Shown here: positions 1 to 11,099 of the stretch, piece after piece | Layout of the letters: each line of letters starts with the position of its first letter | Position numbering within the stretch: the first letter of the stretch is position 1 | NCBI GenBank assembly: GCA_014526335.1 | Contig: JACTAT010000153.1 | Coordinates: 124,001-188,000 of the forward strand | DNA length: 64,000 bases | Direction of reading: 5' to 3' | Origin: Chrysaora quinquecirrha | Taxonomy: Eukaryota > Cnidaria > Scyphozoa > Semaeostomeae > Pelagiidae | Position numbers and translations under genes: made by a program | The notes under the pieces: generated by a model | Database searches by the model: none | What the model saw: the letters and a program-made list of their open reading frames with translations, nothing else | What the model was told of the DNA's origin: nothing

Positions 1-1133
1 CCTAAACACGTCAATTATGAAATGGATTCTTTTAGTTGGTCACATATGTTACTTTTAGTAAGTTTTCTGTTGATAGTGCCATACCCCACAATGCACTACA
101 TGATATTATATTTCTTTGAATTGTCTTTAAGTATATGTGTGAGTGTTTTTAAATTTTAGTCAATGTTCTGTCGTTAGGTTACCGCAACATTCAAGTCTTG
201 TCGTAATTTATGCTGATAAAGTTTACGTTGTTATCAGCCTTTTATTAAGTCGTTATATCATCCAAGTTATAGTCATAAAGCCGTGAGTTTCTGAAGATTG
301 AAGTTTATGAGAAGATTTATGAAGAAGTGGCCGAGCCGTGTGACTGTCGAGATTGTTGTTATAGATCCGAACTGCTCCGTAGAATCTGAGCACGTTTGCA
401 GACTGTAACTGGTATCTTGTATCTTGATTTTTTTTCATTTACAATTGTGTTATTTTGTGTAATTTTGGTGTTCTTATTTGTCGCTAGCTCGCGCAACTAT
501 TTATATCACAAAAGGCAATAGAGTTGTGTACAATTATCTTTCAGTCACTCTGACTTTATGCCAGACTTCAATCAATCTTCAGAGATCTGAAAGCACTATC
601 AAAAAATGAGGTTACAAGTTTTCCAAGGTCTTCAATTTTCTCGTTGTCCCTCAGCAGCAAATTCTATGCATTTCTTCACTCAGATATCATCACTTCACCT
701 CTCCACATGACCACATGACCAACTCATTGCAATCTGCCTTTTTTAACGCAGTTTATAATATTTCATAATCCCAAACGCTGTCTTGATTTTGAGGAAGACT
801 TTCTATCCTAAGTGGTCGCATTACACATCTGTCTCATCATTCTCAAGTCTTTATCACAAGTTTTAATACCATACAGCATGAAACTTCTGACAGCTGTCTG
901 GTAGACCCTACCTTTCGAGCTGAGGGCAAATCTCCTAAGACGCTAGAGCAGAGCAGTTAGTAGATTCTTGAACTTTTCAATGTTTATCTTGTTCTTGTAA
1001 TCACCGCTAGTAATTTCATGACTTTATTCAAGGGGCACTAGGGTCACACTATACACTGTACGTAGTTTTACTCTACCTGGGGTAAACCCCTGCGTGCTTT
1101 ACATCGTTGTTTTGTAGATGGATAGACGCAAGG
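1..1133. other. no gene recognised
   Basis: I see no convincing coding region, RNA gene or paired repeat here. Short open frames have no recognisable domain. The last eight bases (1126-1133, ACGCAAGG) are the left target duplication of the next element. Confidence 0.5.
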
Positions 1134-1891
1134 CCCGGGGGTACTTAACATATTGTTGATACGGGTATGTGCCACCCATATGGGTGGGTTTTTCGCCCTA
1201 AAATTCTCTAAACATGGGTATCTTTTTATTCGAAAATCCCATAAAGGAAGGCGAGCAATCGAGTTTAGTCATAGAAAAGGCTGTAATTACTAGATTTTCA
1301 TAAAGGTGGGTCGGAACTCTCAATTTAAGTACAAGTGTACAACTGGCGTCATGTCGAATCCACATTGTTACGATTTCCCAAAGGTATCATTTTCAGCAAA
1401 ACGCGCGATTCCCATTCACGGTTTCTCTGGGCGATCTGTATTGTTGCTAGATGTAGTTACGACAATTTGTGAGTCAGAATAATTGTTTGTTGCATTGAAA
1501 AGCTTTTTACAGCTATGACAACTGGAAAATAAACGAAATAATATCGCTTATAATGTTGGGTGGGTTGGGTTAATTCTTATCCATAATACAGGGTATACAT
1601 TTCATTTCATTTCATATATTATTCACCCACTATGGGGTCTAATAGCACTTAAATAAATTTAATTATAACAAATTATGCAAAATAGTACAATGAATACTAG
1701 TACACAAATTGAAAAAATTAATTTGTAAGGCTAAAGAATACAGAAACTAAAATTTTAAAGAAAAAAAAAGGAAATAAAAACTTAAATTAAAAACAATATA
1801 CATGTAAATCCTAAAAAATTATAAGTGGGTGGCTTTGTCAAATCTGGGCGGCACATCCCCGTACAATTATAGGTCAAGTACCCCCACCGGG
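1134..1891. mobile_element. hAT-like MITE, 758 bp, with 8-bp target duplication
   Basis: The ends are imperfect inverted repeats. The left end opens CCCGGGGGTACTTAAC, and the right end read on the other strand opens CCCGGTGGGGGTACTTGAC. Both continue to a shared GGGxATGTGCC motif about 40 bases in. The flanks are ACGCAAGG (1126-1133) and ATGCAAGG (1892-1899), an 8-bp duplication with one mismatch, the length hAT transposases make. There is no coding capacity, so it would need a transposase from elsewhere. A single end of the same kind (GTACCCCCACCGGGAG) lies near 18336. I recall ends of this type as common in coral and anemone genomes, which is memory rather than a search. Confidence 0.8.
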
Positions 1892-2182
1892 ATGCAAGGC
1901 AGAGAGACTCAAATAAAATAAAATTAATTAGGTAATTCATAATCTTGATCCCCCTAATTTTTGAAAAGGAGACTCCTCACAATCAATAATTATTATTGGA
2001 TAAGAAGATGATGGCGGACGTTTGAGGCTCGTTCATAAAGTGCTCGTTATTATCTAGAGTTTTGTTGATGATTGCATGCTCAAACGCACAGTTTTGCTAG
2101 GAAAATTACTGGGCAGTTTGGTAATTGTGCAACTTGGCCCTGCGCCGAGAGCATGTGACCCCTCTGTGCTGCAATGTAGAAC

Positions 2183-2305
2183 CGTAATTTATAAACAGTG
2201 AGACGACCTGAAACGACCTGAAAAGAGCCGAAACCATCTGAAACCACCTGAAACGAGCCGTCAAATCTGGAATCGAGGCTGAAACGACCTGAGACGACCT
2301 GCTAT
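2183..2305 (-). repeat. left arm of inverted repeat with 10-bp tandem units
   Basis: The minus strand is a degenerate tandem array of a 10-base unit, GTTTCAGGTC and variants, ending at GTCTCACTGTTTATAAATTACG. The same array and the same ending lie on the plus strand at 7606-7731, so the two form inverted arms about 5.5 kb apart. Confidence 0.75.
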
Positions 2306-2324
2306 GGACTTTCAAGGGATTTCG

Positions 2325-2621
2325 ACTAAATGCAATTTATTCGGGTTTATGCGTATATGTGACAGGGGCTTTTATGTTATTATTGCCCTCTTGCATCGCA
2401 TTAGAGGTAGAGAAGCTTTTGAGGTGTCTCATGATTGGTGGAAGCTTTTTCATACAAAGCGATTCCTTATACAGCAGTGTTGCTATGGTGAATCGGGTTA
2501 ACTCGTGCGTTTAAAATTTGGCGGCTATAAATTTTGCCACGCGGTCTGTGCTTATCATTAAAACTGAACATGAACTGTGAACGGAGAACGTTTCAAGGTG
2601 CTTGACAAGCAGATTTTTGTC
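2325..2621 (+). repeat. 300-bp direct repeat, copy 1
   Basis: This segment, beginning CTAAATGCAATTTATTCGGG and ending CAGATTTTTGTC, recurs in the same orientation at 7073-7365 with only a few differences. It contains two HindIII-type AAGCTT sites and no recognisable gene. The two copies bracket the 5-6.5 kb minisatellite arrays. Confidence 0.85.
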
Positions 2622-3737
2622 GTGTTCTCTTCGCAAGTTTTGGCTGCTATGAAAGTTGATTTGGGTGAGAAAGTTCTGATTTCTGTTTTGTTCTTTATTA
2701 TTTTTGTCTTCCAATATTTGAATTTTAGAATTTAGTTGGAGATTTGAGTATCTTCACAGTTTGCCTAGGCCACACGTGGGCCAAAGTCATGTTAGGGTCA
2801 AGAAAGGGTTGCTTTACCGTGCTGGGTTTCTTGGCAATCAATTTTTAATCTCCCTATGTGATGGTTATTATCACTATTATATTGCTTATTTCTTCATTTA
2901 TTCTCTTGTCGGATTGTTTGTCGAGTTGACCGGGCCTGGGGCCTCTAGATTAGATACACGAATTTTCCTGTCTACATAGAGCAGTAATCTAATTATTTAT
3001 AGGCCTCCTGGACTCATGACAAAACACGAACATTCGCCGAGCTTTCTAGTAGTATTTCGTGCTGTTGGTTTGCCCATCCTGATACAAGATAATATGGTGA
3101 TACTAGGCATTAGGCTAAAACAAATATGAAGTCCTGTACTTCTTCAATTTGTTCCCTGCATCAATTTTGTTATTTGTTCATGGGCATATCAAAACCTGTG
3201 TCCTAATAATCTAAACGAAAAAAAAACAAACAAACAAAAAATGAAATCTTTGGGAGTTTTGAACCATTGTTTATGGTATTGCCTTTCATACGTTGTTTGG
3301 ATGCAACAGTCAGATTTTGCATTTTCGTATCCAAATATTGCAATCCTAATGAAAATTTTACTTGAGTTAAACATTTGTTTTTTAGGCTTCAATCATTCCT
3401 GTCAGCCATACCTATAGTAAATTTTTTTTTTTGAAATTGGTGAGGTGTACCTTAGTTCAATCTCAAAAGCAATACTGCAGGGTTGCATGTTGCTGTCAAA
3501 ATTATTTTTAAAAGCAAATGGATTTCGGCTACACTCTTGTATGCAGCTATACAGCTTTGAGTTGCCTACTGCTTATTGTTTTGGTTAAGAGAAAATCTAT
3601 TTTATCTTTAACCATCAAACTTTATTGGAGGGAGATGATGCTTCAAGTGTCGTGTTAAATAAGAATGCCCTTGTTTCAATTGATTGCGCAGTTTTGGTTT
3701 TCTAAACAGATTTTATATCATCAGTGTTCTTTGAATA
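2622..3737. other. no gene recognised
   Basis: AT-rich sequence with short open frames only. I see no domain, RNA gene or clear repeat structure. Confidence 0.45.
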
Positions 3738-4590
3738 AGCTGATTTTCTGTATTATTAAATGGGCAAACAAGAATCCCAGTTTTATGTTTAGACATGGCC
3801 CTCGATTAGCCCCAGGCATAATTGGGGAGTACAAATTATCAATTTGGGTCAGGCTGGCTATGGAAGCCTTATTTTTCTTGCTACGGTTGATCTAACCAGC
3901 CTTCAGAAATTTCATGAAGAACTTCTTAAGGGGCTGCTCTGCCAACATCAGAGTGTTTTGAACTATTGTTCCTTTTGTCCAATGATGAAAATGAAAGGAA
4001 ATTCTTCCCAACGATGACAGAGGCTAATAAGGAGACTGGACTCTTAGCATAGTCTCAGTTGGTTCGGGATGTGTTCTCTGCGGATGGAACATAGACGTTG
4101 AGCCAAGGGGCAGCCCTCCCCTTGCTTATTATTTATCAAGCAATCATGTGAAAATGTGTTTGTGTTTATAGGGTACACTTCCAAGGTACGAATTTCTGTT
4201 TCGTCATTCATCCTGAAAACATGCCAAGAGGCCTTCCTCACTAGCTATCCATTTCAAAAATGATGCATAAAAATTTCTTTGAATTGAATTAGCTGATTTT
4301 CTGTATTATTAAATGGGCAAACAAGAATCCCTAATAAGGAGACTGGGCTCTTAGCATAGTCTCAGTTGGTTCGGGATGTGTTCTCTGTGGATGGAACATA
4401 GACGTTGAGCCAAGGGGCAGCCCTCCCCTTGTTTATTATTTATCAAGCAATTATGTGAAAATGTTTCTGTGTTTATTGGGTACACTTCCAAGGTAGGAAT
4501 TTCTGTTTCGTCCTTCATCTTGAAAACATGCCAAAAGGCCTTCCTTACTAGCTATCCATTTAAAAAATGATGCATAAAAAAAATTTTTTT
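3738..4590 (+). repeat. tandem duplication with internal deletion
   Basis: A 41-base block starting AGCTGATTTTCTGTATTATT occurs at about 3738 and 4290. A roughly 245-base block starting CTAATAAGGAGACTGG occurs at about 4025 and 4331. The second unit therefore repeats the first but lacks the approximately 245 bases between the two blocks. Confidence 0.75.
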
Positions 4591-4859
4591 TTGGTTAGCA
4601 ATCAGCACCTAATGGGTCGGTGTTTTTCAATACCCTGGTTTTGTTTGGGAGAAGGACATTTGTCTTATTTGGGAATCTTGGACAAAATCCATTAGTTTTG
4701 GCTATTTGATTGACATTTTAATCATTTTGAGAATGTAGGCAAAGACAAGCTCCTTGATCAGACAATTTTGGGCCTGGGATTTTCTTATAGGATTTCTAGC
4801 TACTTACACCAATGATTTGTAATTGGGTTGCTTTCGTGTAATGCTGGAGACGGGTCTCT

Positions 4860-5560
4860 ATGATCAGAAGTTCATAACAACTAAAGGTCACCTTTATTGG
4901 TCACGTGAGATACATGTTCTCCACTTGTTGGAGGTTAATGACTTTGATGTTATTCTCATTGTTAATTTGAAAAGTGGTTTACAAAGACTACAGTTATGAT
5001 GGGAAAGGAAAGATACCTACTCATAATGCTCATTCGGGAGCTCACTATGGTCAAGGCTTAATGACTGAAGGGTCCTTCCCTATTGTTATCCTTTTAGAAA
5101 GATTAGCTTCTTTAGAGATTCTACATTTTTAGGTCCCCATTGTGGCTTATCTGGTATAGACACGTGCTAGCATATACTGTTAGCAACCTTAAGAGGTTAT
5201 AACTGTTAGGTCACCATCATGGCTATTTTTGGACATACCTTCCCTAGGATGGGCAGTTAATAACTGTAAGGTCCCTTTTTGTTCATCTTGGAGATATATT
5301 GTCCTTTCAAAGGTTTATAACTATAAGGTCCATCTTATTGCTAATTCTAGGATGGAGGTGCTCCTTTTCGGAGATCACAACTGTTAGGTCACCATCATGG
5401 CTGATCTTGGACACAAGCTCTCTAGGATTTTTAGGCAGTTTATCATATCGAGAAAGTTGATAACTGTAAGGTCCATCTTATTGTTAATTATGGACGCATA
5501 AATGCTCCTTTTCCGAACTTATAATGGTTAGATCACCGCTATGGCTAGTCTGGCCTTTAG
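4860..5560 (+). repeat. degenerate tandem repeat array
   Basis: Phrases such as ATAACTGTTAGGTCACCATC, ATAACTGTAAGGTCCATC and GCTCCTTTTCGGAGATC recur at irregular spacing. The region looks like an older, more diverged part of the array that continues to the right. No coding frame. Confidence 0.6.
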
Positions 5561-5629
5561 GTCATCCTCAATGATAGGGTGGACATATCGCTCTCTGTGG
5601 CTGTGGTTCATGGCCATCAGGTAATCATC

Positions 5630-5990
5630 AATTTCAATATTGGAGATATCGTTCTCCGTGGCGGAAGTTACTGAGTGTAAGGTCATCCTTAATGTCAATG
5701 TTTTTTGGAGATATCGTTCTCCGCGGCGGAGGTCAATGGCCTCAGGTAATCATCACTTTCAATATTGGAGATATCATTCTCCCTGGCAGAAGTTAATGAG
5801 TGTAAGATCATTGTTAATGTAATCATCAATTTCAATATTGGAGATATTGTCGCCGTGGCAGAGGTTAATGGCCTCACGTAATCATCAATTTCAATACTGG
5901 AGATATCGTTCTCCATGGTGGAGGTTAATGGCTGTAAGGTCATCCTCAGTCTTAATGTTTTTTTGGAGATATCGTTCTCCTTCTGCACTG
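5630..5990 (+). repeat. about 62-bp minisatellite with a hairpin core
   Basis: Six units are each marked by GGAGATATCGTTCTCC or a close variant, near 5643, 5707, 5767, 5839, 5900 and 5966. The core is an inverted repeat, GGAGA and TCTCC around six bases. Open frames on both strands here are by-products of the repeat. Confidence 0.8.
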
Positions 5991-6248
5991 AAGCTTCAAA
6001 TATGTTCCTCTGTATGTGTATAATTCTTTTACGTGTGTCTGTTTTTTCCAGTTGATGCTTTCAAGAGCATTCTCTCTTCATTTTATTCTGCGCTTTAGCT
6101 TTTCTCTAGGTTTTTTCAGTTTGGTGGTCATCTGTTCTTACAGCTCTGGTCACTATTCTGGACTACTCCCGATGGGAGTTACCATAAAAGTATGTTTAAG
6201 AGGTTAATGGCCGTCAGGTCATCCTCAATGTTAACAAATGGCGGACGT

Positions 6249-6470
6249 TGTTAAGACCCAATCGTCTTCTTCAAAGCTATTTATTGAATGAGGTTGTTAA
6301 GACCGGTTGGTCTTCCTCAAAGTTATTGATTGGCGGAGGTTATTAAGACCAATTGGTCTTCCTCAAAGTTAATGATTGGCGGAGGTTATTAAGACCGGTT
6401 GGTCTTCCTCAAAGTAATTGATTGGCGGAGGTTATAAAGACCGGTTGGTCTTCCTCAAAGTTAATGTTTG
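6249..6470 (+). repeat. 46-bp minisatellite, five units, with a hairpin core
   Basis: The word GACC recurs at 6255, 6301, 6347, 6393 and 6439, an exact 46-base period. Each unit contains AAGACC-GGTT-GGTCTT or a variant, a 6-bp inverted repeat with a 4-base loop. The regular period suggests recent array growth. Confidence 0.9.
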
Positions 6471-6844
6471 GACATATCGCTCTCAGTGGTGAAGGTAATG
6501 TATATGGTTTGTATAATACATACTTCTCAGGTTATGCACGCTTTTTGGATGCCGTCGTCAGTCGTCGTCGTGTATAGTACAGTTTTGCGTATATCACATT
6601 TTTCTTTACCGCTGCTTCAGGTATTCCTTTCATGGGCGCATTTGCTTTGCTGGCAGCCGTTGCGTTGAAAGTTGTGGAGGCATAAACGCACAGATCTTTG
6701 ATTGAGGCTTCAGCTGATGATGTGCAGATCTTTGGTGCTGCGCAGGTATTCTTTCTCTTGGGCCAATTTAGGATGCATTGCTTGGTGATGTTTTTCTCGC
6801 TTTCCTCTGCCTTTGCTTTGGGGGGTTGGGGGAGCTTCGCTCTT

Positions 6845-6974
6845 GGCAGAAAAAACTTCGTTTCTTCGTCAACCCCACAGAAGCGAAGGGCATTTTGGCA
6901 TTGGGCTGGCACACTGACCGCCCATTCTGAAGTTCCGATGATGAGAAAAACATTACCAGATCTCAGTTGATAGA
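6845..6974 (-). repeat. 130-bp recent duplication, copy 1 (partner at 7482-7610)
   Basis: About 128 bases are nearly identical to 7482-7610 in the same orientation. The minus strand is open across both copies. Within a longer open minus-strand frame at 6532-7035 it encodes a peptide containing VFLIIGTSEWAVSVPAQ. Two differences between copies change amino acids on that strand (C/W and N/D), so there is no sign of protein-level constraint. I do not recognise a gene. Confidence 0.6.
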
Positions 6975-7072
6975 CAATGGTGGCTACACAGCGCTGAGGG
7001 ACTTCTTTTGCATAGCCAATTGCTATTGCTTCCATGCCGTTATTGCCTTCCCTGGAACAAATATTAAGGCAT

Positions 7073-7365
7073 GACTAAATGCAATTTATTCGGGTTTAAT
7101 ATGTGACAGGGGCTTTTATGTTATTATTGCCCTCTTGCATCGCATTAGAGGTAGAGAAGCTTTTGAGGTGTCTCATGATTGGTGGAAGCTTTTTCATACA
7201 AAGCGATTCCTTATACAGCAGTGCTGCTATGGTGTATCGGGTTAACTCGTGCGTTTAAAATTTGGCGGCTATAAATTTTGCCACACGGTCTGTGCTTATC
7301 ATTAAAACTGAACATGAACTGTGAACGGAGAACGTTTCAAAGTGCTTGACAAGCAGATTTTTGTC
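7073..7365 (+). repeat. 300-bp direct repeat, copy 2
   Basis: Near-identical to 2325-2621 in the same orientation, with a four-base loss near the start. See that entry. Confidence 0.85.
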
Positions 7366-7605
7366 CCACCCACCCTCCCTGCTTGCTTGGTTTAGGTACT
7401 TGCTTTATTTTTCACTCTTTTCATGCTTTCGACTAGTGTCCTCGGTCTCTGGTTGTCGGCATGGACATAGTGTGCTGGTCTGCGGAAAAATCTTCGTTTC
7501 TTCGTCAACCCCCCAGAAGCGAAGGGCATTTTGGCATTGGGCTGGCACACTGACCGCCCATTCTGAAGTTCCGATGATGAGAAAAACATCACCAGATCTC
7601 AGTTG

Positions 7606-7731
7606 ATAGACCGTTTCAGCCTCGATTCCAAATTCCAAATCTTCAGGCTCGTTTCAGGTGGTATCAGGTCGTTTCAGATGGTTTCAGCTCGTTTCAGGTC
7701 GTTTCAGGTCGTCTCACTGTTTATAAATTAC
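7606..7731 (+). repeat. right arm of inverted repeat with 10-bp tandem units
   Basis: A 10-base-period array (GTTTCAGGTC, GTTTCAGATG, GTTTCAGCTC) ends in GTCTCACTGTTTATAAATTACG. It is the inverted partner of 2183-2305. Confidence 0.75.
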
Positions 7732-8360
7732 GATTTAGAACGACGCAACGGATTCGTGTGTGAATTGCTTGCTGTGTGCTGAGCGGTGAGGTTCTCCCGC
7801 ATTAAAGGAATTTGCCAGAGGATTTCGAATTCTAGAATGATAGAGTTATTGATTGAGTAGATTGTTTGAGATAGATACAGTCCGAACGAATTGTGTTTTT
7901 CTTTGGGTGGAGAAGAGATACTAGTGAAAAGATTTCACAAGTTTTCAGTGGCCTGGTCAATAACGCGGAACCCGAAAATTCCGCGGAACTGCGGAACAGA
8001 TTTGTTCAGCAAATATACATTCTGCGTTATTGATTTTGCCTCTGTGCTGAAATAATAAACGCGGAATAATTTCTTGTATGTGTCGTAGTAATAATTTAAT
8101 GCATCTTAAAGCAAATTTCTTCCGTTTTGTTACATTTTTTATTTTGTTTAAATAAACACTGCTTTTCTTTAGAAAAAAACACCTTTAATTCAACTTTTGA
8201 ACCTACTACATGGCTTAGCTTTTGCAACCACACACACAGCCGGAAAATTTCATTTTAGCCTGTTTGTGCTTTGCTTTGTGCTTTGTTAAAACAGCTGTAC
8301 CAAGAAGGAAACAGAACTTCCAGAAGCTTGATATCAGTTTTCCCCTAGTAAAAACCTGTC

Positions 8361-9118
8361 TGGAAAAGTTCCGCGAAACGAGGTTCCCCGTTTTTGATTC
8401 TCGCATTATGGCAAAATCAATAACGCGGAATTCGATCTCGCGGAACTTTTCAACTTTGAAGTCAAATAGAGTTGTCTTCGCAAAAAACTTGCTTTAGGAT
8501 TAGTGTTCATTGCCCCTACTCTGACATCAGCTGCAAATGTGCAATGAAAGCACAAGTCGGCATATCCGCATTTGCCTAGGCCCACATTGCAATCACGGAC
8601 AAGGACATTTGTTCATATTTTAATTATTACTTATGTCTTGCAAAGGAAAAGAGCTTTATGAAGAAGAAAAGAGCATTTAAAGAAACTATCTGCGGCTTTT
8701 AGAGATGAACGACCTATATAGAAAGGTTCCGCGAAATGAGGTTCTCCGTTTTTGATTTTCGCCTTATTGCGAAATCAATAACGCGGAATTCGATCTCACG
8801 GAACTTTTCAACTTTGAAGTCAAATAGAGTTGTCTTCGCAAAAAACTTGCTTTAGGATTAGTGTTCATTGCCCCTACTCTGACATCAGTTGCAAATGTGC
8901 AATGAAAGCACAAGTCGGCATATCAGCATATGCCTAGGCCCACATTGAAATCATGGACAAGGACATTTGTTCATATTGTATTTATTACTTAAGTTTTGCA
9001 AAGGAAAAGAGCTTTATCAAGAAGAAAAGAGCATTTAAAGAAACTATCTGCGGCTTTTAGAGATGAACGACCTATATAGAAAAGTTGCGCAATGAGGTTC
9101 CGCGTTTTGATTTACGCC
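8361..9118 (+). repeat. 359-bp tandem repeat, two units and a partial third
   Basis: Units begin at GGAAAAGTTCCGCGAAACGAGG (near 8362), again near 8721 and, truncated, near 9079. Each contains AATCAATAACGCGGAA, whose complement occurs upstream near 8025 (GCGTTATTGATTTTGCC). The third unit breaks off where the 9129 element is inserted. Confidence 0.8.
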
Positions 9119-9128
9119 TTATGGCCTA

Positions 9129-9890
9129 GAGTCCCGTCGCCTTGAGTGGAACGTTTTCAGGATAAATAATATTTTACCGTCCTTTCACGCAATAATAAGA
9201 AAAAACTTATCATAGATATGTTCCTTATGGCATTATCTGTGTTCGCATGTAATTCCACTTCAATCAGTTCTTTCGTCTCTCCACAAGAATGTGATAACTA
9301 TGCACTACTTTATCGATAAAAATTTAGGCCGTTCGCCATGAGTGGAACGATAGAAATTTACCTGAATCGCCTGCGCAGAAGTAAGTAAAATCGTTCGTAG
9401 CATCGCAGCATCGGTTGCTTTCTCTATTGGAACTAGTGCGGAAGGCAGTCGTTCCACTCAACACGAAAATAGGCCGGTCACATAGCGTCTGGTAAATAAC
9501 CTCCGGAATGAAAACTGCGCACGAAATCTGTAAACTTTCTTCAAAAGTTTACTTTTGAATGGAGAAGGAACATGTTGAGGAGTTTTGTTTTGTTGAAATT
9601 AACCCAGAGACAGAAAAATGACCATGAAAGTTAGAGTAAAAAATGAAGACAAGATATTTCGAAGGTACTTGCATTTCATTTCAAACTGCTAACTTTCAAA
9701 ATATTATAACAAATTATCGGCAATAATCTAAACATCAAAAATTGGTGAAGAAACAAGAAATGGCGTCAGCAAAATATTTTCGCGGGTTTTTCTTAAATTA
9801 TTAAACCCAAACTCCTTGAAATTTAAATTTAACTTTGCTCAGTCAGAAATCAGAAAAATGCGAATCGTTCCACTCAAGGCGACGGGACTC
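9129..9890. mobile_element. Tc1/mariner-type MITE, 762 bp, TA target duplication
   Basis: The ends are perfect inverted repeats starting GAGTCCCGTCGCCTTGAGTG and continuing GAACG. Each is flanked by TA (9127-9128 and 9891-9892). Two further copies of the inner part of the end sit inside: GCCATGAGTGGAACGA near 9335 and, inverted, TCGTTCCACTCAACACGA near 9449. These could be extra transposase-binding sites. There is no coding capacity. Confidence 0.9.
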
Positions 9891-10080
9891 TAGTGAAACT
9901 ACGATCAGTTAATTCAAGTAAAACTTTGTAGAAAGTGTTTTCGGTAAATTTCTAATTCTTCAATAAAGTAACTGCAATGCGACGTGTATCCTAGAAAGTA
10001 CTCAATAAAGGAAAGTACTATGAGCTGTCCATTGTTTTGTTGTTAACCTGTTTGTTAGTCCTCATTTTTTTGTCCTGGTT

Positions 10081-10570
10081 AATCAAAATGTGGGCAAGAG
10101 TGGCGAAGTTATTGGGATGAAAATAGTCTGTGAAAGATGCACCTGGTCATCTGCAGCTTTTAAGTGGGCAAAATGAATATGAAAACAGATGATATCCTAA
10201 TGAAGTCTTTGAAGAAGGGCTCAGAAGATTACGCTCCAGGGTAGAGGATGAGAAGCCATAAAACACCTGCCCAACATAGGTCATAATAACATAGGATCTG
10301 ATTAGTCCATCCCGAAAATCTCTTATCCTTTTAAGAAAAAGAATAGAGATAGCACACTGAATTGACAGAAACCTGGCAAACAAATTATAAATGGGTAGGA
10401 AAAAATAGGCACCTAAGAGTTATTTTTTTGTACGTGTAACAAAAGATCAGCATAAAAACATTATCCAATGCTTTCAGAATAAAGGGGTCCTAAGTTCTTT
10501 TTTGTGTCCTGACTGAAATATTGCCCTGAAGTGAGGTAACGTATTCAAATACACTGAAGCAATATTTGCG
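10081..10570 (+). repeat. dispersed repeat family A, copy 1
   Basis: About 490 bases are similar to 27598-28140, with shared words such as GAATATGAAAACAGATGATATC and ATACACTGAAGCAATATTTGCGT. This copy continues past ATTTGCGT into TTCTATTTTAATTT, while the other stops there because a hAT element follows. No gene recognised. Confidence 0.75.
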
Positions 10571-11099
10571 TTCTATTTTAATTTAATGTGACATCAATAT
10601 TGTAACTGGGATTGTAATGAATCTCAATATTCAATGCAATTTCATAAATGACATATATCTATTGAAATGAAGGTTCAGAATTAAAGGAATTTTAGAGGAT
10701 GAACACATTTCTATAAATTTAATTTTAATATCCTTCAACTAGAATACATTGGGATATAATGTATCACAGAGAACTATCACAGTTGTTATTTAGAAACATT
10801 AAGGCTACATTTTAAGATAAATTTTCATTAGTTTTGTACCTTTATAGAGAAATTACGACCAAGGTTGGTGTCACGTTTCATACAACGCTGCAGCCGCCAA
10901 GGGTACAAATTAAGAAACAGAGTTGCAACAGTGTATCTAGAAACCCGGATTTCAAGAGGCGAGGGAATGCCGAAAGACAATTTTCTAGAACTTCAGACCA
11001 AAATGTTAAGTTGAAAGAGGATCTTAAGGATCCTTGGTGATGTTTCTCTTTCCTACTCGCTCTTTATCTTTCATGGTCAAATACAACTGAGGGAAGAAA

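Noticed and set aside
5695..6023. Open frames on both strands with repeating peptide phrases
   Set aside because: Produced by the 62-bp minisatellite; both strands stay open only because the unit lacks stops.
6532..7035. Sirtuin-like fragment (VFLIIGTS) on the minus strand
   Set aside because: Only eight residues resemble the sirtuin box. The surroundings do not fit, and copy differences are amino-acid changing.
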